Shown here: in pieces, positions 17,140 through 25,200 of the stretch | Numbering within the stretch: the stretch's first letter is position 1 | How the letters are laid out: every line of letters starts with the position of its first letter | From: an uncultured Bacteroidales bacterium | GTDB lineage: Bacteria; Bacteroidota; Bacteroidia; Bacteroidales; VadinHA17 | Assembly (NCBI GenBank): GCA_937871625.1 | Contig: CALMRD010000185.1 | Location: forward strand, 1 to 36,146 | DNA length: 36,146 nt | Reading direction: 5' to 3' | Translations under genes and position numbers: made by a program | The notes under the pieces: model-generated | Seen by the model: the letters and a program-made list of their open reading frames with translations, nothing else | What the model was told of the DNA's origin: nothing | Databases searched by the model: none

Positions 17140-18915
17140 TCATACACTCCTGATCCAGTTGACAAGGCCTTTCTTCTCGATTATCTGCTTCAGCTCGGGA
17201 GGTAGCGGTTCAAACCTGAATTCCCTGTCTCCAATATTCATTTTGCCGCTGTCAAAGTCAATTTCAACAGTGTCTCCCGGTTTGTAGGCCTCAACAGCCT
17301 CACGGTGTACTATCAGCGGAAGCCCCTGGTTGATTGATGAGCGATAGAAAATGCGGTTCACTGACTTGATAATGACAGCCCTGATGCCCAGGTGAGCCAG
17401 TCCGACCGAGGGGTGCTCACGTGAGCTGCCGCAGCCGAAGTTGTCGCCCGCGATGATAATATCACCGGCCCGGGCATTCTTGCTGAACGAGGGGTCGAAG
17501 TCGCCGAACAGCAGAGGCATTATTCCATCCGCATCAGAGCTCATGACACTGTAGGTATGCTTGCCGGCAAACATCTGGTCGGTGTTGAGGTTGTCAACAT
17601 CAGAATAGTCCCATACATTGCCCTCTCTTCTGTTTTCACCCCCGCTGATTGTGTTGGTCTTGCTTTGTGGCGGATTAAAGGGGAATATCTCCTCTCCTCC
17701 TTTTGATCTCGGGTCACTGATGACACCGGTCAGGGCTGAGGCAGCCACTGTTGCCGGTGATGCCAGATATATTGAGGCCTCCTTGTTGCCCATCCTTCCC
17801 AGGAAATTGCGGTTGGCAGTGGAGATGACCGTATGGCCACTGGCAGGTATGCCTTGCCCGGTGCCGAGGCACGGTCCGCATGAGGGAGTGAGAATATTTG
17901 CACCTGCCTCAATGAGGTCAGTGATGATTCCTTCCCTTATGGCCTCGAGGTAGATATCCTTTGAAGCGGGGATGATGTGCAACTGGAACCCCGGCTTAAT
18001 CCTTCCTCCCCTGAGGATACCGGCAGCGATGCGCAGATCCTCTATCCTTCCGTTGGTGCAGGTACCGATAAGGCCTTCATGTACCACCGTCCCGGCCACG
18101 GAGGCTACCGATTTTATATTGTCAACGTGGTGGGGAGCAGCAACCAGCGGGAATACGCTGGAGAGATCTATTGAGATGCGACAGTTGTATTCGGCATCCT
18201 CATCAGCCCATACACCCTCTGTGTCTGAACCGATGAACTTCTTAAGTACGGCGTCGGCCGGAAAGACGGCATTCTTGGCACCCATTTCGGAGGCCAGGTT
18301 GGCAACCGTCATCCTATCACTTATGCCCAGTGTGGAGACTCCGTCGCCGTGAAACTCAATTGACATGTAGTTGGCTCCGTCAGAGCCAAGCATGCCTATT
18401 ATCCATAGCGACAGGTCTTTTGCACTGACGCCCGGTTTCAGTTTTCCTTTCAGGTCGATCCGTAACGACGGTGGCACAAGAAACCATGTCTCACCCCGTT
18501 TCCAGATACCTGCCGCCTCCGTCCGGTCAATACCGGCAGCCAGGGCGTTGAAGGCACCGGCAGTGCAGGTGTGACTGTCAGAACCGACGATTATCATGCC
18601 GGGCCTGGCGTGATAAGACATCATCTGGTGGCAGATACCCATCCCCGAATCATAAAAGCTGCCGATACCCTGCTCTGCGACAATATCCCGTATGGCCTGG
18701 TACTGCGTTGCCAGCTTGGCATCGGCAGGAGGTGCATTGTGGTCCAAAACTACCAGCATCTGTCGCGGGTCAGCTACCTTCTCCCCTCCCATCTTGCGGA
18801 AGGTCTGATGTATACTTGAAGTATTATCATGGGTAAGCACGATATCTGGCTTTCTGAATACTACGGCTCCCTCCGGCGCACCGAGGATCTTCTCTATAAA
18901 TGTTCGTGGTTTCAT
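17140..18915 (-). CDS. Fused LeuC-LeuD-type hydro-lyase (aconitase superfamily), copy 1
   Basis: 591 aa. The large-subunit-like half (1-400) has GSDSHTCTAGAF (111-122) and the three [4Fe-4S] cysteines C286 (GTCTNGR), C346 and C349 (CGPCLG). A linker of about 30 residues joins it to a small-subunit swivel domain (from ~433) with DNLNTDQMFAGKH, NFGCGSSREH and FYRSSINQGLPLI. Such enzymes dehydrate/rehydrate 2-hydroxy diacids (3-isopropylmalate, homocitrate, methylcitrate, dimethylmalate). The specificity loop after the NTD motif reads GKHTYSV rather than the YL-x-x of LeuD or homoaconitase, so the substrate is uncertain. No leuA or leuB is present in the window. It is 134 bp after copy 2 on the same strand. 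Confidence 0.9.
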   Translation of the reverse strand: MKPRTFIEKILGAPEGAVVFRKPDIVLTHDNTSSIHQTFRKMGGEKVADPRQMLVVLDHNAPPADAKLATQYQAIRDIVAEQGIGSFYDSGMGICHQMMSYHARPGMIIVGSDSHTCTAGAFNALAAGIDRTEAAGIWKRGETWFLVPPSLRIDLKGKLKPGVSAKDLSLWIIGMLGSDGANYMSIEFHGDGVSTLGISDRMTVANLASEMGAKNAVFPADAVLKKFIGSDTEGVWADEDAEYNCRISIDLSSVFPLVAAPHHVDNIKSVASVAGTVVHEGLIGTCTNGRIEDLRIAAGILRGGRIKPGFQLHIIPASKDIYLEAIREGIITDLIEAGANILTPSCGPCLGTGQGIPASGHTVISTANRNFLGRMGNKEASIYLASPATVAASALTGVISDPRSKGGEEIFPFNPPQSKTNTISGGENRREGNVWDYSDVDNLNTDQMFAGKHTYSVMSSDADGIMPLLFGDFDPSFSKNARAGDIIIAGDNFGCGSSREHPSVGLAHLGIRAVIIKSVNRIFYRSSINQGLPLIVHREAVEAYKPGDTVEIDFDSGKMNIGDREFRFEPLPPELKQIIEKKGLVNWIRSV

Positions 18916-19049
18916 CAGTATATAATTTTGATTTTAATGGTCTTATTGCCTGTCCCGATTTATCAGGAGAACACACATGTCTGAAAAATATATACATCCA
19001 GGTTTGTGTATACAATGCATGTGGTTTTCATGTGCCATGTTATTTGTAT

Positions 19050-20867
19050 TTAAAGTTTACCCAACAGACCGCCCCTGACATATATCTCATACTGGGCATC
19101 ATAGAAAGGATTGATGTTGGTTGTCAGTCCGTTCCGCTCATTGATGACATCACCTGTAAGCAGATTCACCGTGATGATGTCATGCTCCCTGAGGTCAATC
19201 TCCTCCAGCGAGATGTATGTCAGAACAGGGAATGCGGCATTGATGGCATTGCGTTCATAAATGGCACCGAAAGAGCGTGCAATAACTGCCTGTGCACCCA
19301 GTGAGACGAAGCAGTCCACCGCCTGCTGGCGTGAGCTTCCGCTGCCGAAGTTCTTGCCGGTGACGATGATGTCACCAGGCTCTGCTCTCTTTGCAAAGTC
19401 CTTGAAGCCTTCCAGGTTGTCAAAGGCATACTGGCCCATCTCACGTATATCAGTAATAGCCAGGTACCGGTTATGGAAGATCATGTCAGTGTCAATATTG
19501 TCACGTTCTATCAGCCACACCCTTCCCCTTATCACTGTAGGTTTGTCTTCTCTCCTTTTACTTTGGCTGGCAGCACCGGGTTCCTTCCTGGAGGCTGTTT
19601 TTGAAAACTTCGCCGGTTGGTCAGGGACAGCATCAGGGGTTGTAATGTATCCCGCCACTGCCGATGCAGCCACCACTGCTGGGGAGGCCAGGAAGACACT
19701 TCCCTGGCCCTGTTTGCCGGGGAAGTTCCTGTTGCCCGTACTGACTGTCATCTCTCCTTTTCCGTTCTGCCCAACCTGTCCGGCCGCACATCCTGCGCAG
19801 CCGGCATTGGAAACCAGTGCTCCCGCCTGCTTGAAGATACTTAACAGACCTTCATCAAGACACTGCTTCCATACAGCATCCGTTGAGGGCACAATCTTCA
19901 GGACAACTCCCGGTGCCACCTTCCTGTTACGGAGCATAGCCGCCGCAATTCTCATATCTTCCATCCGGCCGTTGGTACAACTGCCGATGAAGGCAGAGTC
20001 TATCTTTGTCAGTGGCAACTCTCTTACCGGCACAGCGTCATGAGGCTCGCCCGGACGCGACACCATCGGCACGAATGTGGTCACGTCGATATCAGCAGTG
20101 ACCTCATAACCGGCATCAGCATCAGCATATACCGGTTCAAAGGATGACCTGGCACGTGTACGGCAATAGTTGATTATCTCCTCCGATGGCGGGAACAGGA
20201 TGATTATGGCGCCCATCTCCGTTCCCATTGAGGCAATGGTAATGCGCTCATCAAGGGTCATCGAATCAACAGCCTCGCCGTACAGCTCTATGCTGTATCC
20301 AAGCAGCGTATTGGCGCCGTATATGCCCAGGAGGTTGAGGATGACATCCTTGGCGGTAACATTGTCAGGCAGTTTACCAATCAGGTTAATCCTTGCCGAG
20401 GCCGGCACCTTAAACCATACCTTCCCGCTATTCCATGTGGCTGCGATATCCATGTCTCCCATACCCTGTCCGAAGGCACCCACGGCACCCAGTATGTTTG
20501 CATGAGAGTCGGTGGATACGGCTGTGGCACCCGGCCATACATATCCCTCTTCTATGAGCAGGTGCGTTCCGATACCGGCATCAATATCATACAGAGGAAT
20601 ATCATTATTACGCGCAAATTGCCTGCAGATATGCTGATTGACGGCATATTTCTGGTCTGACCCCGTGGGGTTGCAGTCGAATGTAAAGAGTGTTTTCTCC
20701 GGGTCAGCCACTGTCAGACCATATTCATTGAGATTCTTGACGACGTTGGCACCTCCGAAATCCCTGGCAGCACGCGCATCTATTGTTATGTCTATTATCT
20801 CTCCCGGTTTTACCCTATCATATTTGGAGTGTGATGCAATAATCTTCTCAGTGATGGTCATTCCCAT
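19050..20867 (-). CDS. Fused LeuC-LeuD-type hydro-lyase (aconitase superfamily), copy 2
   Basis: 605 aa. The large half has STDSHANILGAVGAFGQGMGD (118-138) and iron-sulfur cysteines C297 (GSCTNGR), C357 and C360 (CAGC). A charged 35-residue linker is followed by the swivel domain from ~446 (IRGRVWLIERDNIDTDMIF, then GKNFGSGSSRQQ and AIYERNAINAAFPVL). The specificity loop reads YLAI (468-471), unlike YLVY or YLRT reported for methanogen isopropylmalate and homoaconitase enzymes. Copies 1 and 2 are clearly divergent paralogs, so they probably act on different diacids or successive steps. The start is fixed by AGGAGG 6 nt upstream. An AraC regulator lies directly upstream, pointing to an inducible, perhaps catabolic role. 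Confidence 0.9.
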   Translation of the reverse strand: MGMTITEKIIASHSKYDRVKPGEIIDITIDARAARDFGGANVVKNLNEYGLTVADPEKTLFTFDCNPTGSDQKYAVNQHICRQFARNNDIPLYDIDAGIGTHLLIEEGYVWPGATAVSTDSHANILGAVGAFGQGMGDMDIAATWNSGKVWFKVPASARINLIGKLPDNVTAKDVILNLLGIYGANTLLGYSIELYGEAVDSMTLDERITIASMGTEMGAIIILFPPSEEIINYCRTRARSSFEPVYADADAGYEVTADIDVTTFVPMVSRPGEPHDAVPVRELPLTKIDSAFIGSCTNGRMEDMRIAAAMLRNRKVAPGVVLKIVPSTDAVWKQCLDEGLLSIFKQAGALVSNAGCAGCAAGQVGQNGKGEMTVSTGNRNFPGKQGQGSVFLASPAVVAASAVAGYITTPDAVPDQPAKFSKTASRKEPGAASQSKRREDKPTVIRGRVWLIERDNIDTDMIFHNRYLAITDIREMGQYAFDNLEGFKDFAKRAEPGDIIVTGKNFGSGSSRQQAVDCFVSLGAQAVIARSFGAIYERNAINAAFPVLTYISLEEIDLREHDIITVNLLTGDVINERNGLTTNINPFYDAQYEIYVRGGLLGKL

Positions 20868-20873
20868 AATAAA

Positions 20874-20907
20874 CCTCCTGTTTTTTAATTGTACAATTGC
20901 AAATTTA
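20874..20907 (-). promoter_or_regulatory. Promoter, palindrome and Shine-Dalgarno of the hydro-lyase operon
   Basis: On the minus strand: TAAATTTG (20900-20907) fits the -7 consensus, and no TTG is found at -33, as expected for an activator-dependent promoter. A perfect 12-bp palindrome AATTGTACAATT (20887-20898) lies at the expected transcription start. AGGAGG (20874-20879) sits 6 nt before the ATG. Confidence 0.55.
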
Positions 20908-20982
20908 GCATTAAGGAACCACTACCGGTATGAAAAAAGTCATCTGCGGAGTCAATCCAGGCAAGCAATCCGTATCAGGGTA

Positions 20983-21831
20983 TCAGCTTCTGTACTGCGC
21001 CCTGTAGTCGCGCGCTGACATGCCTGCATGTTTTCGGAACTGCTTATTGAAGTTTGACACGGTAGCGAAGCCGCATTCAAATACAATCTCGTTTATCTGA
21101 TGATCAGTCTCGCGAAGCAGATAACAGGCCTTGTTTGTACGTACCTGGTTGACATAATCAACGAATCCGCTGCCCGTGCTGCGCGAGAAAAAGCGACTGA
21201 AGGAATGAGGGCTCATCTTTGCTATTGCGGCAACCTCCTTGACAGGTATAGGTCTGAAAAAGTTATCCCTCACAAATGCACAGACGGCAGTGAGCCTGCT
21301 GTCGTTCATATCACGGGTACCGGCGGCAGCATCTCCGGCCAGAAACTTGTACCTCTCAGCCGAGGAGAGGATCTCAAAGAGCCGGAAGAGACTCACCATC
21401 TTCCTCATTCCGGTCTCGGAGAGAAGCCGCCTCATAGGTTCCTCGGCAGCCCTGCCGGTCTCGGCAGGAAAGGATATGCCTCTTCCCGCTTCGTCAAGCA
21501 GACGCCGCAGGTCGGTCATCTCAAACTGTGAAAGAAGAGCCTCTCCCAATGATTCCCTCCTGAAGTGACACATAATGGCATGCTTCTCCCTCTCATCCCC
21601 TCCGTTGCTGTAGAAATTCCAGAAGTGACGGAGGTCAGGACCGTAGATGACCAGGTCATAATGATCAAAAATCTCCACGGAGTCTCCGGCAACACGGGTG
21701 CCGTTTCCGGTGATATTTAAAACTATCTCATACTCGGGGTGAACATGCAGAAAACTGCTCTCATGGTCAATCCACTCGGCCCTGAAGCCTGAGCCGTCAT
21801 CGTGCCTGATGGTAATAATTTCAGGTATCAT
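20983..21831 (-). CDS. AraC-family transcriptional regulator
   Basis: 282 aa. The N-terminal half looks like a cupin sensor domain (HESSFLHVHPEYEIVLNITGNGTRVAGD). The C-terminal ~100 residues form the double helix-turn-helix of AraC/XylS: IPVKEVAAIAKMSPHSFSRFFSRSTG and then HQINEIVFECGFATVSNFNKQFRKHAGMSARDYRAQY. It is likely an effector-responsive activator. The gene lies 115 bp upstream of, and on the same strand as, the two fused hydro-lyases, whose promoter lacks a -33 element, so these are its probable targets. The effector may be a diacid substrate. No other target is visible. Confidence 0.93.
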   Translation of the reverse strand: MIPEIITIRHDDGSGFRAEWIDHESSFLHVHPEYEIVLNITGNGTRVAGDSVEIFDHYDLVIYGPDLRHFWNFYSNGGDEREKHAIMCHFRRESLGEALLSQFEMTDLRRLLDEAGRGISFPAETGRAAEEPMRRLLSETGMRKMVSLFRLFEILSSAERYKFLAGDAAAGTRDMNDSRLTAVCAFVRDNFFRPIPVKEVAAIAKMSPHSFSRFFSRSTGSGFVDYVNQVRTNKACYLLRETDHQINEIVFECGFATVSNFNKQFRKHAGMSARDYRAQYRS

Positions 21832-21949
21832 AAAAATTGTCTGTTTGTTGCAGTGCCTTGTAATGATCCGATATCCCCAATAAAAATAAGCAAACTAAAT
21901 GAGATGGCAATCTGCCTCCACGGAGATACATTCACAAATAATTTAAAAA

Positions 21950-21981
21950 TTTGCATTGTGAAAAATAATATGTTATATTTG
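21950..21981 (+). promoter_or_regulatory. Consensus Bacteroidota promoter for the structured RNA
   Basis: TTTG (21950-21953), 20 bp, TATATTTG (21974-21981). Both elements match the primary sigma factor consensus (TTTG / TAnnTTTG) with ideal spacing; transcription should start near 21986. No reading frame starts until 22198. Confidence 0.75.
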
Positions 21982-21985
21982 TCAA

Positions 21986-22187
21986 AAGCTAATGCTTTAA
22001 AATAAAAAGAGGAGAGTAAGGGTTACCTGTGGGAATCAATAGGATTGTATTGCAGACATTGACTTTCACATGGACCTATAGGCTGACTACCATAGGTTAC
22101 TTCCTTTTATCAGACAGTAGATTCCGGGATTATCTCATAAGCCCGTTCCTTAAAGTACCACGGTAACCCTCTCCTCTTTTTTCTTTT
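21986..22187 (+). ncRNA. Candidate structured RNA (6S-like or bioG leader/attenuator)
   Basis: This fills the 366-base gap between araC and bioG. A closing stem of 24 bp pairs 22004-22032 with 22158-22181 (13 bp, UAAG bulge, 7 bp GGUUACC, U bulge, 4 bp GUGG). Inside, GAAUC (22033-22037) pairs with GAUUC (22120-22124), and CGGG (22125-22128) with CCCG (22142-22145) around a UUAU/AUAA inner stem. The three helices abut exactly, giving a three-way junction. An apical hairpin ACCUAU/AUAGGU (22074-22097) lies in the second arm. The 3' arm ends in TTTTTTCTTTT, as in a terminator. Consensus promoter, size (~200 nt) and long closing stem suggest a free RNA such as a 6S-type RNA, or a leader controlling bioG, whose ATG follows 10 nt later. 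Confidence 0.6.
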
Positions 22188-22197
22188 GCACCTGCCA

Positions 22198-22899
22198 ATG
22201 AAAACTTTCCTGAAAAGATTTGAGAATAACAGGGACCTGGTGATTCTCTTCGGGACGTGGGGTATAGATGAAAAAGCTTTCTCAAATCTTTGTACCGACA
22301 GGTTTGATTTCATACTCTTCTACAACTATTCAGCCGACGAGCCGCTTATTCTTCCCGAGATGAAAACCTACCGCAGGGTGACTGTCATAGGTTGGTCGCT
22401 CGGTGTCTGGGCAGCTGAGTACTACAGCCGTAAGATGGGAATCAGGCCTGACCTGACAATTGCAATCAACGGCACCCCTGTGGCCGCCGATGACAAGTAC
22501 GGCATCCCTCTCAGGATATTCGAAGCAACACTGGAGAACATATCGAATTACAGCATGGGCAAGTTCTATCTAAGGCTCTTTGGCACAAGAAGCCGTTTTG
22601 AGATGAACAGGCAAAATATCCCTTCCCGCTCTGAGAAGTCGCTCCATGATGAGCTCAGGTGGCTATACAACAGGATGATGGAACCGGTGGAGACAGGGTT
22701 TCTCTGGGACTATTCACTAATTGGATCTGAAGACAGGGTCTTCAGGGCGTCAAACCTTAAAAGCTACTGGTCCATGCACCCCGAAACAAGGCAGATCATA
22801 GTTGATGCACCTCATTATCTCTTTGACAACTGGAACTCACTGGAAGAGCTGATTCGGTATGTAAGGCGTTTCCGCCTCTCTCCCTTTCGCAACAGGTGA
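22198..22899 (+). CDS. bioG: BioG-like pimeloyl-ACP methyl ester esterase (DUF452)
   Basis: 233 aa from ATG 22198 (MKTFLKRF). A small alpha/beta hydrolase of the DUF452/BioG type: the N-terminal VILFGTWGIDEKAF and FILFYNYS elements, nucleophile elbow GWSLGVWAA (S67), candidate Asp in GSEDRVF (D179) and His in DAPHYLF (H206). BioG removes the methyl ester from pimeloyl-ACP to finish pimelate synthesis for biotin. No other bio gene is in the window, which is unusual because bioG generally sits with bioF, bioC or bioD. No Shine-Dalgarno is present, and the start lies 10 nt after the T-run of the structured RNA, so expression may depend on readthrough of that element. Confidence 0.82.
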   Translation: MKTFLKRFENNRDLVILFGTWGIDEKAFSNLCTDRFDFILFYNYSADEPLILPEMKTYRRVTVIGWSLGVWAAEYYSRKMGIRPDLTIAINGTPVAADDKYGIPLRIFEATLENISNYSMGKFYLRLFGTRSRFEMNRQNIPSRSEKSLHDELRWLYNRMMEPVETGFLWDYSLIGSEDRVFRASNLKSYWSMHPETRQIIVDAPHYLFDNWNSLEELIRYVRRFRLSPFRNR

Positions 22900-22944
22900 C
22901 CTGCGGAATGTCCTGACCTCCTTTCTTATCAGCTGTCTCGCACG

Positions 22945-23063
22945 AAGGCAGCGACAATACTATTTTCACCACGGACTTCAGGTTAAAGCAGCGACTATAC
23001 TACTTTCAACAAGGGTTTCAGGTTAAAACAGCCACTATGTTTTTTCAACCACTGTTACCGGCT
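22945..23063. repeat. Three imperfect 40-bp tandem repeats
   Basis: Units begin at 22945, 22985 and 23025 with an exact 40-bp period. Units 1 and 2 share 33 of 40 bases (AAGCAGCGACTATAC-like start, TTTCAGGTT end), and unit 3 is more degenerate and runs into the stop of the YihY gene. They fill the gap between convergent bioG and yihY. They are too few and lack spacers, so this is not a CRISPR array. Confidence 0.7.
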
Positions 23064-24396
23064 AGAGGTCACGTAAGAGAACATTGTCTTCAGATGAAGC
23101 TATAAGTGTCTCGAACCTGGACAGGGCGGCATCTATCTTCCTGTAATCGGAGTTGTTGATGACGATCTTGTGCATTGAGCCTGAGGTCTCAAGCTTTTCC
23201 AGAAGGAATGAGAGTGTCATCTTGTTGATATCGGTACCGGGCTGGTAAACGTATCTCTCCTCTGCATCATCCCATACCTCGGTCACCATCCCTGAATCAC
23301 TCAGCAGGTCAAGACATTCATGCACCGTCCGCACCGGCAGGCTCAGCTGTTCCGAGATATCCTCGGGAGCCTTCGGCCTGGTTCCCCTGATGAAGTCGGC
23401 GACAAGTGCATGCATCACCAGGAGCGTAAGTCTCTTCTTCTGCCTCGGAGAGACATTCTGAACGTCAAACTCAAACTCAAAGCGGGTGATGTTCTGCATG
23501 TAGTATGAGAGCTGAGCACCCATCAGCAATACCACCCAGCTCATCTGCATCCATATCATCAGCAGCGGGATGGCCGCGAAGCTTCCGTAGAGTGTGCCGA
23601 GCTTTGTCAGACCAACCTGCGATTCAACATAGAGTATCTGTATGATCTGTAGCGCTATGCCCGCAATTATGCCTGAGAAGATGGCCGACCTGACCTTGAC
23701 CCTGGTGTTGGGCATTACAAGAAATGCTGCCGTCGATACCAGACAAAGCAGTATAAAGGGAAGGAGCTGCACCAGGAAGGAGACCACCGGCTTCAGTCCC
23801 TCAAGCATGTCAGACCTGCCAAGCAGTTCGTTAAGCCTGGTCGTTGCCAGCACAGTCACACTGCTGGAGGCAATAAAGATCACGGGCACAAGGAAGATGA
23901 TGGCAAGATAATCTGTCAGCTGACGGTACCATACCCTTGTCTCCTCAACCTTCCAGATGGAGTTGAAGGTGCTCTCCACATAGCTCAGAAGCTGTCCTAC
24001 CGTATAAAAGAGAAAGGCCACCCCGATACCGGCGAGCCAGCCGCCACTGGTCTGCTCAAGGGTGTTGTTTGCAAAATCAAGTATCCAGTTCATTACCTGC
24101 TCCTGGTTATGGAACTGCATGATGATCTGTGCCCTCATCTCATCATGCAGGCCGAAACCCTTTGCAATACCGAATGCAAGGGCAACAAGTGGTATAACCG
24201 ACAGGATGGAGAAAAAAGTGAGGGCGGAAGCCTTAATGTATATGTTGTCTCTTTTTATGCCCTTGTAAAGAAGATAGATGATCCTTCCCTGTCTTACCCA
24301 GTAAGGCTTCGATCTCCTTATACTGTCTGCCAGGAACCTGGTTCCCTGGCTGACTTTCTGCCGGATGGCCTGTATTATTTTATGGAACGAACTCAT
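23062..24396 (-). CDS. YihY/BrkB-family inner membrane protein with C-terminal winged-helix-like domain
   Basis: 444 aa. About six TM helices between residues ~50 and 310 with family motifs IKASALTFFSILSVIPLVAL, LFYTVGQLLSYVESTFNSIW and KLGTLYGSFAAIPLLMIWMQMSWVVLLMGAQLSY. The last ~120 residues are soluble and include RTVHECLDLLSDSGMVTEV, resembling a winged helix-turn-helix, a known arrangement in Bacteroidota members. YihY proteins are often misnamed RNase BN; transport function is suspected but unproven. A -7 box TAAATTTG lies at 24424-24431, 28 bp upstream. The stop falls in the third 40-bp repeat. Confidence 0.9.
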   Translation of the reverse strand: MSSFHKIIQAIRQKVSQGTRFLADSIRRSKPYWVRQGRIIYLLYKGIKRDNIYIKASALTFFSILSVIPLVALAFGIAKGFGLHDEMRAQIIMQFHNQEQVMNWILDFANNTLEQTSGGWLAGIGVAFLFYTVGQLLSYVESTFNSIWKVEETRVWYRQLTDYLAIIFLVPVIFIASSSVTVLATTRLNELLGRSDMLEGLKPVVSFLVQLLPFILLCLVSTAAFLVMPNTRVKVRSAIFSGIIAGIALQIIQILYVESQVGLTKLGTLYGSFAAIPLLMIWMQMSWVVLLMGAQLSYYMQNITRFEFEFDVQNVSPRQKKRLTLLVMHALVADFIRGTRPKAPEDISEQLSLPVRTVHECLDLLSDSGMVTEVWDDAEERYVYQPGTDINKMTLSFLLEKLETSGSMHKIVINNSDYRKIDAALSRFETLIASSEDNVLLRDL

Positions 24397-24482
24397 CAGT
24401 TTTCAATCGCTACTGCCGGAACGCAAATTTAAGAAATCATCTTCAAACAGTATTGTTATCTTCACACTTTGAACTTTATCAG

Positions 24483-25184
24483 ATGGAAATCACTATAAAA
24501 GAGTTCGTCAGGGGGGCTCAGGAGGCTCAGGGTGTGACAGTTATCATCGATGTCTTTCGCGCTTTTAGCACAGCATGCTATGCCTTTGACAACGGAATAA
24601 AACGACTTATTAACGTAGCTTCCCCTGAGGAAGCCTTTGCCCTAAGGGATAAACTTGGTGCCGAGGCAATTATTGCAGGAGAACAGAATGAAATGAAGCC
24701 TGAGGGATTTGACCTCGGTAACAGCCCTACTGAGATGCTCACCGGCCGGCTTGAAGGTAAGACAATGATTCACTGCACTACCGCCGGCACCAATGGCATT
24801 GTCAATGCCGCCGGAGCTGGCGGGGTGTTTGGGGCAGGACTGGTCAATGCAGGGGCCATGGCTTCCTATATCTCAATGCTGAACCCTGACAAGGTGACCC
24901 TGGTGGCCATGGGCTACAGGGCTGTCGATTCGGCAGAAGAAGACCTGCTGTGCGCCAGGTATATCAGAGACCTGCTCATGGGTCACGAGAGAGATGTCTC
25001 ATCTGAAATTGAAGCCCTGAGGAAGGGATCCGGAAGAAGATTCTTCGAACCAGCCAATATCACTTTCAGTCCGCCAACCGACTTCTTTCTCTGCACTGAC
25101 CTGAACCGGTTCAACTTTGTACTCAGGGCTGTAATGACAGCCCCCGGGCAGGCAGATATAATGCGGATAGACATCAATCACTGA
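24483..25184 (+). CDS. comB: 2-phosphosulfolactate phosphatase-like protein (ComB)
   Basis: 233 aa from ATG 24483 (MEITIKEFVRG); a TTG 30 bp upstream is less likely. ComB-family signatures: VTVIIDVFRAFSTACYAFDNG, IIAGEQNEMKPEGFDLGNSP, and IHCTTAGTNGIVNA. ComB is a Mg-dependent phosphatase giving sulfolactate from phosphosulfolactate in coenzyme M-type pathways. Many bacteria carry ComB homologues without comA or comC, as here, and their role is unclear. No other sulfonate gene is visible. It precedes the thioredoxin-like gene by 16 bp, so the two are probably cotranscribed. Confidence 0.88.
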   Translation: MEITIKEFVRGAQEAQGVTVIIDVFRAFSTACYAFDNGIKRLINVASPEEAFALRDKLGAEAIIAGEQNEMKPEGFDLGNSPTEMLTGRLEGKTMIHCTTAGTNGIVNAAGAGGVFGAGLVNAGAMASYISMLNPDKVTLVAMGYRAVDSAEEDLLCARYIRDLLMGHERDVSSEIEALRKGSGRRFFEPANITFSPPTDFFLCTDLNRFNFVLRAVMTAPGQADIMRIDINH

Positions 25185-25200
25185 TCCCCCTCATCAACTT

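Noticed and set aside
17140-20867. Ordinary leucine biosynthesis leuCD
   Set aside because: Subunits are fused, two different copies stand together, specificity loops differ from LeuD, and leuA/leuB are absent; an AraC gene suggests another pathway.
22004-22182. A small transposable element (MITE) with terminal inverted repeats
   Set aside because: The inverted arms could suggest one, but no target duplication is clear, and a consensus promoter, nested helices and a T-run at the 3' end fit an RNA better. Not fully excluded.
22110-22313. 67-aa minus-strand frame across the RNA and bioG start
   Set aside because: Basic, without motifs, and opposite to two better-supported features.
22945-23063. 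CRISPR-like array
   Set aside because: Units are directly adjacent with no spacers, imperfect, only three, and no cas gene is present.
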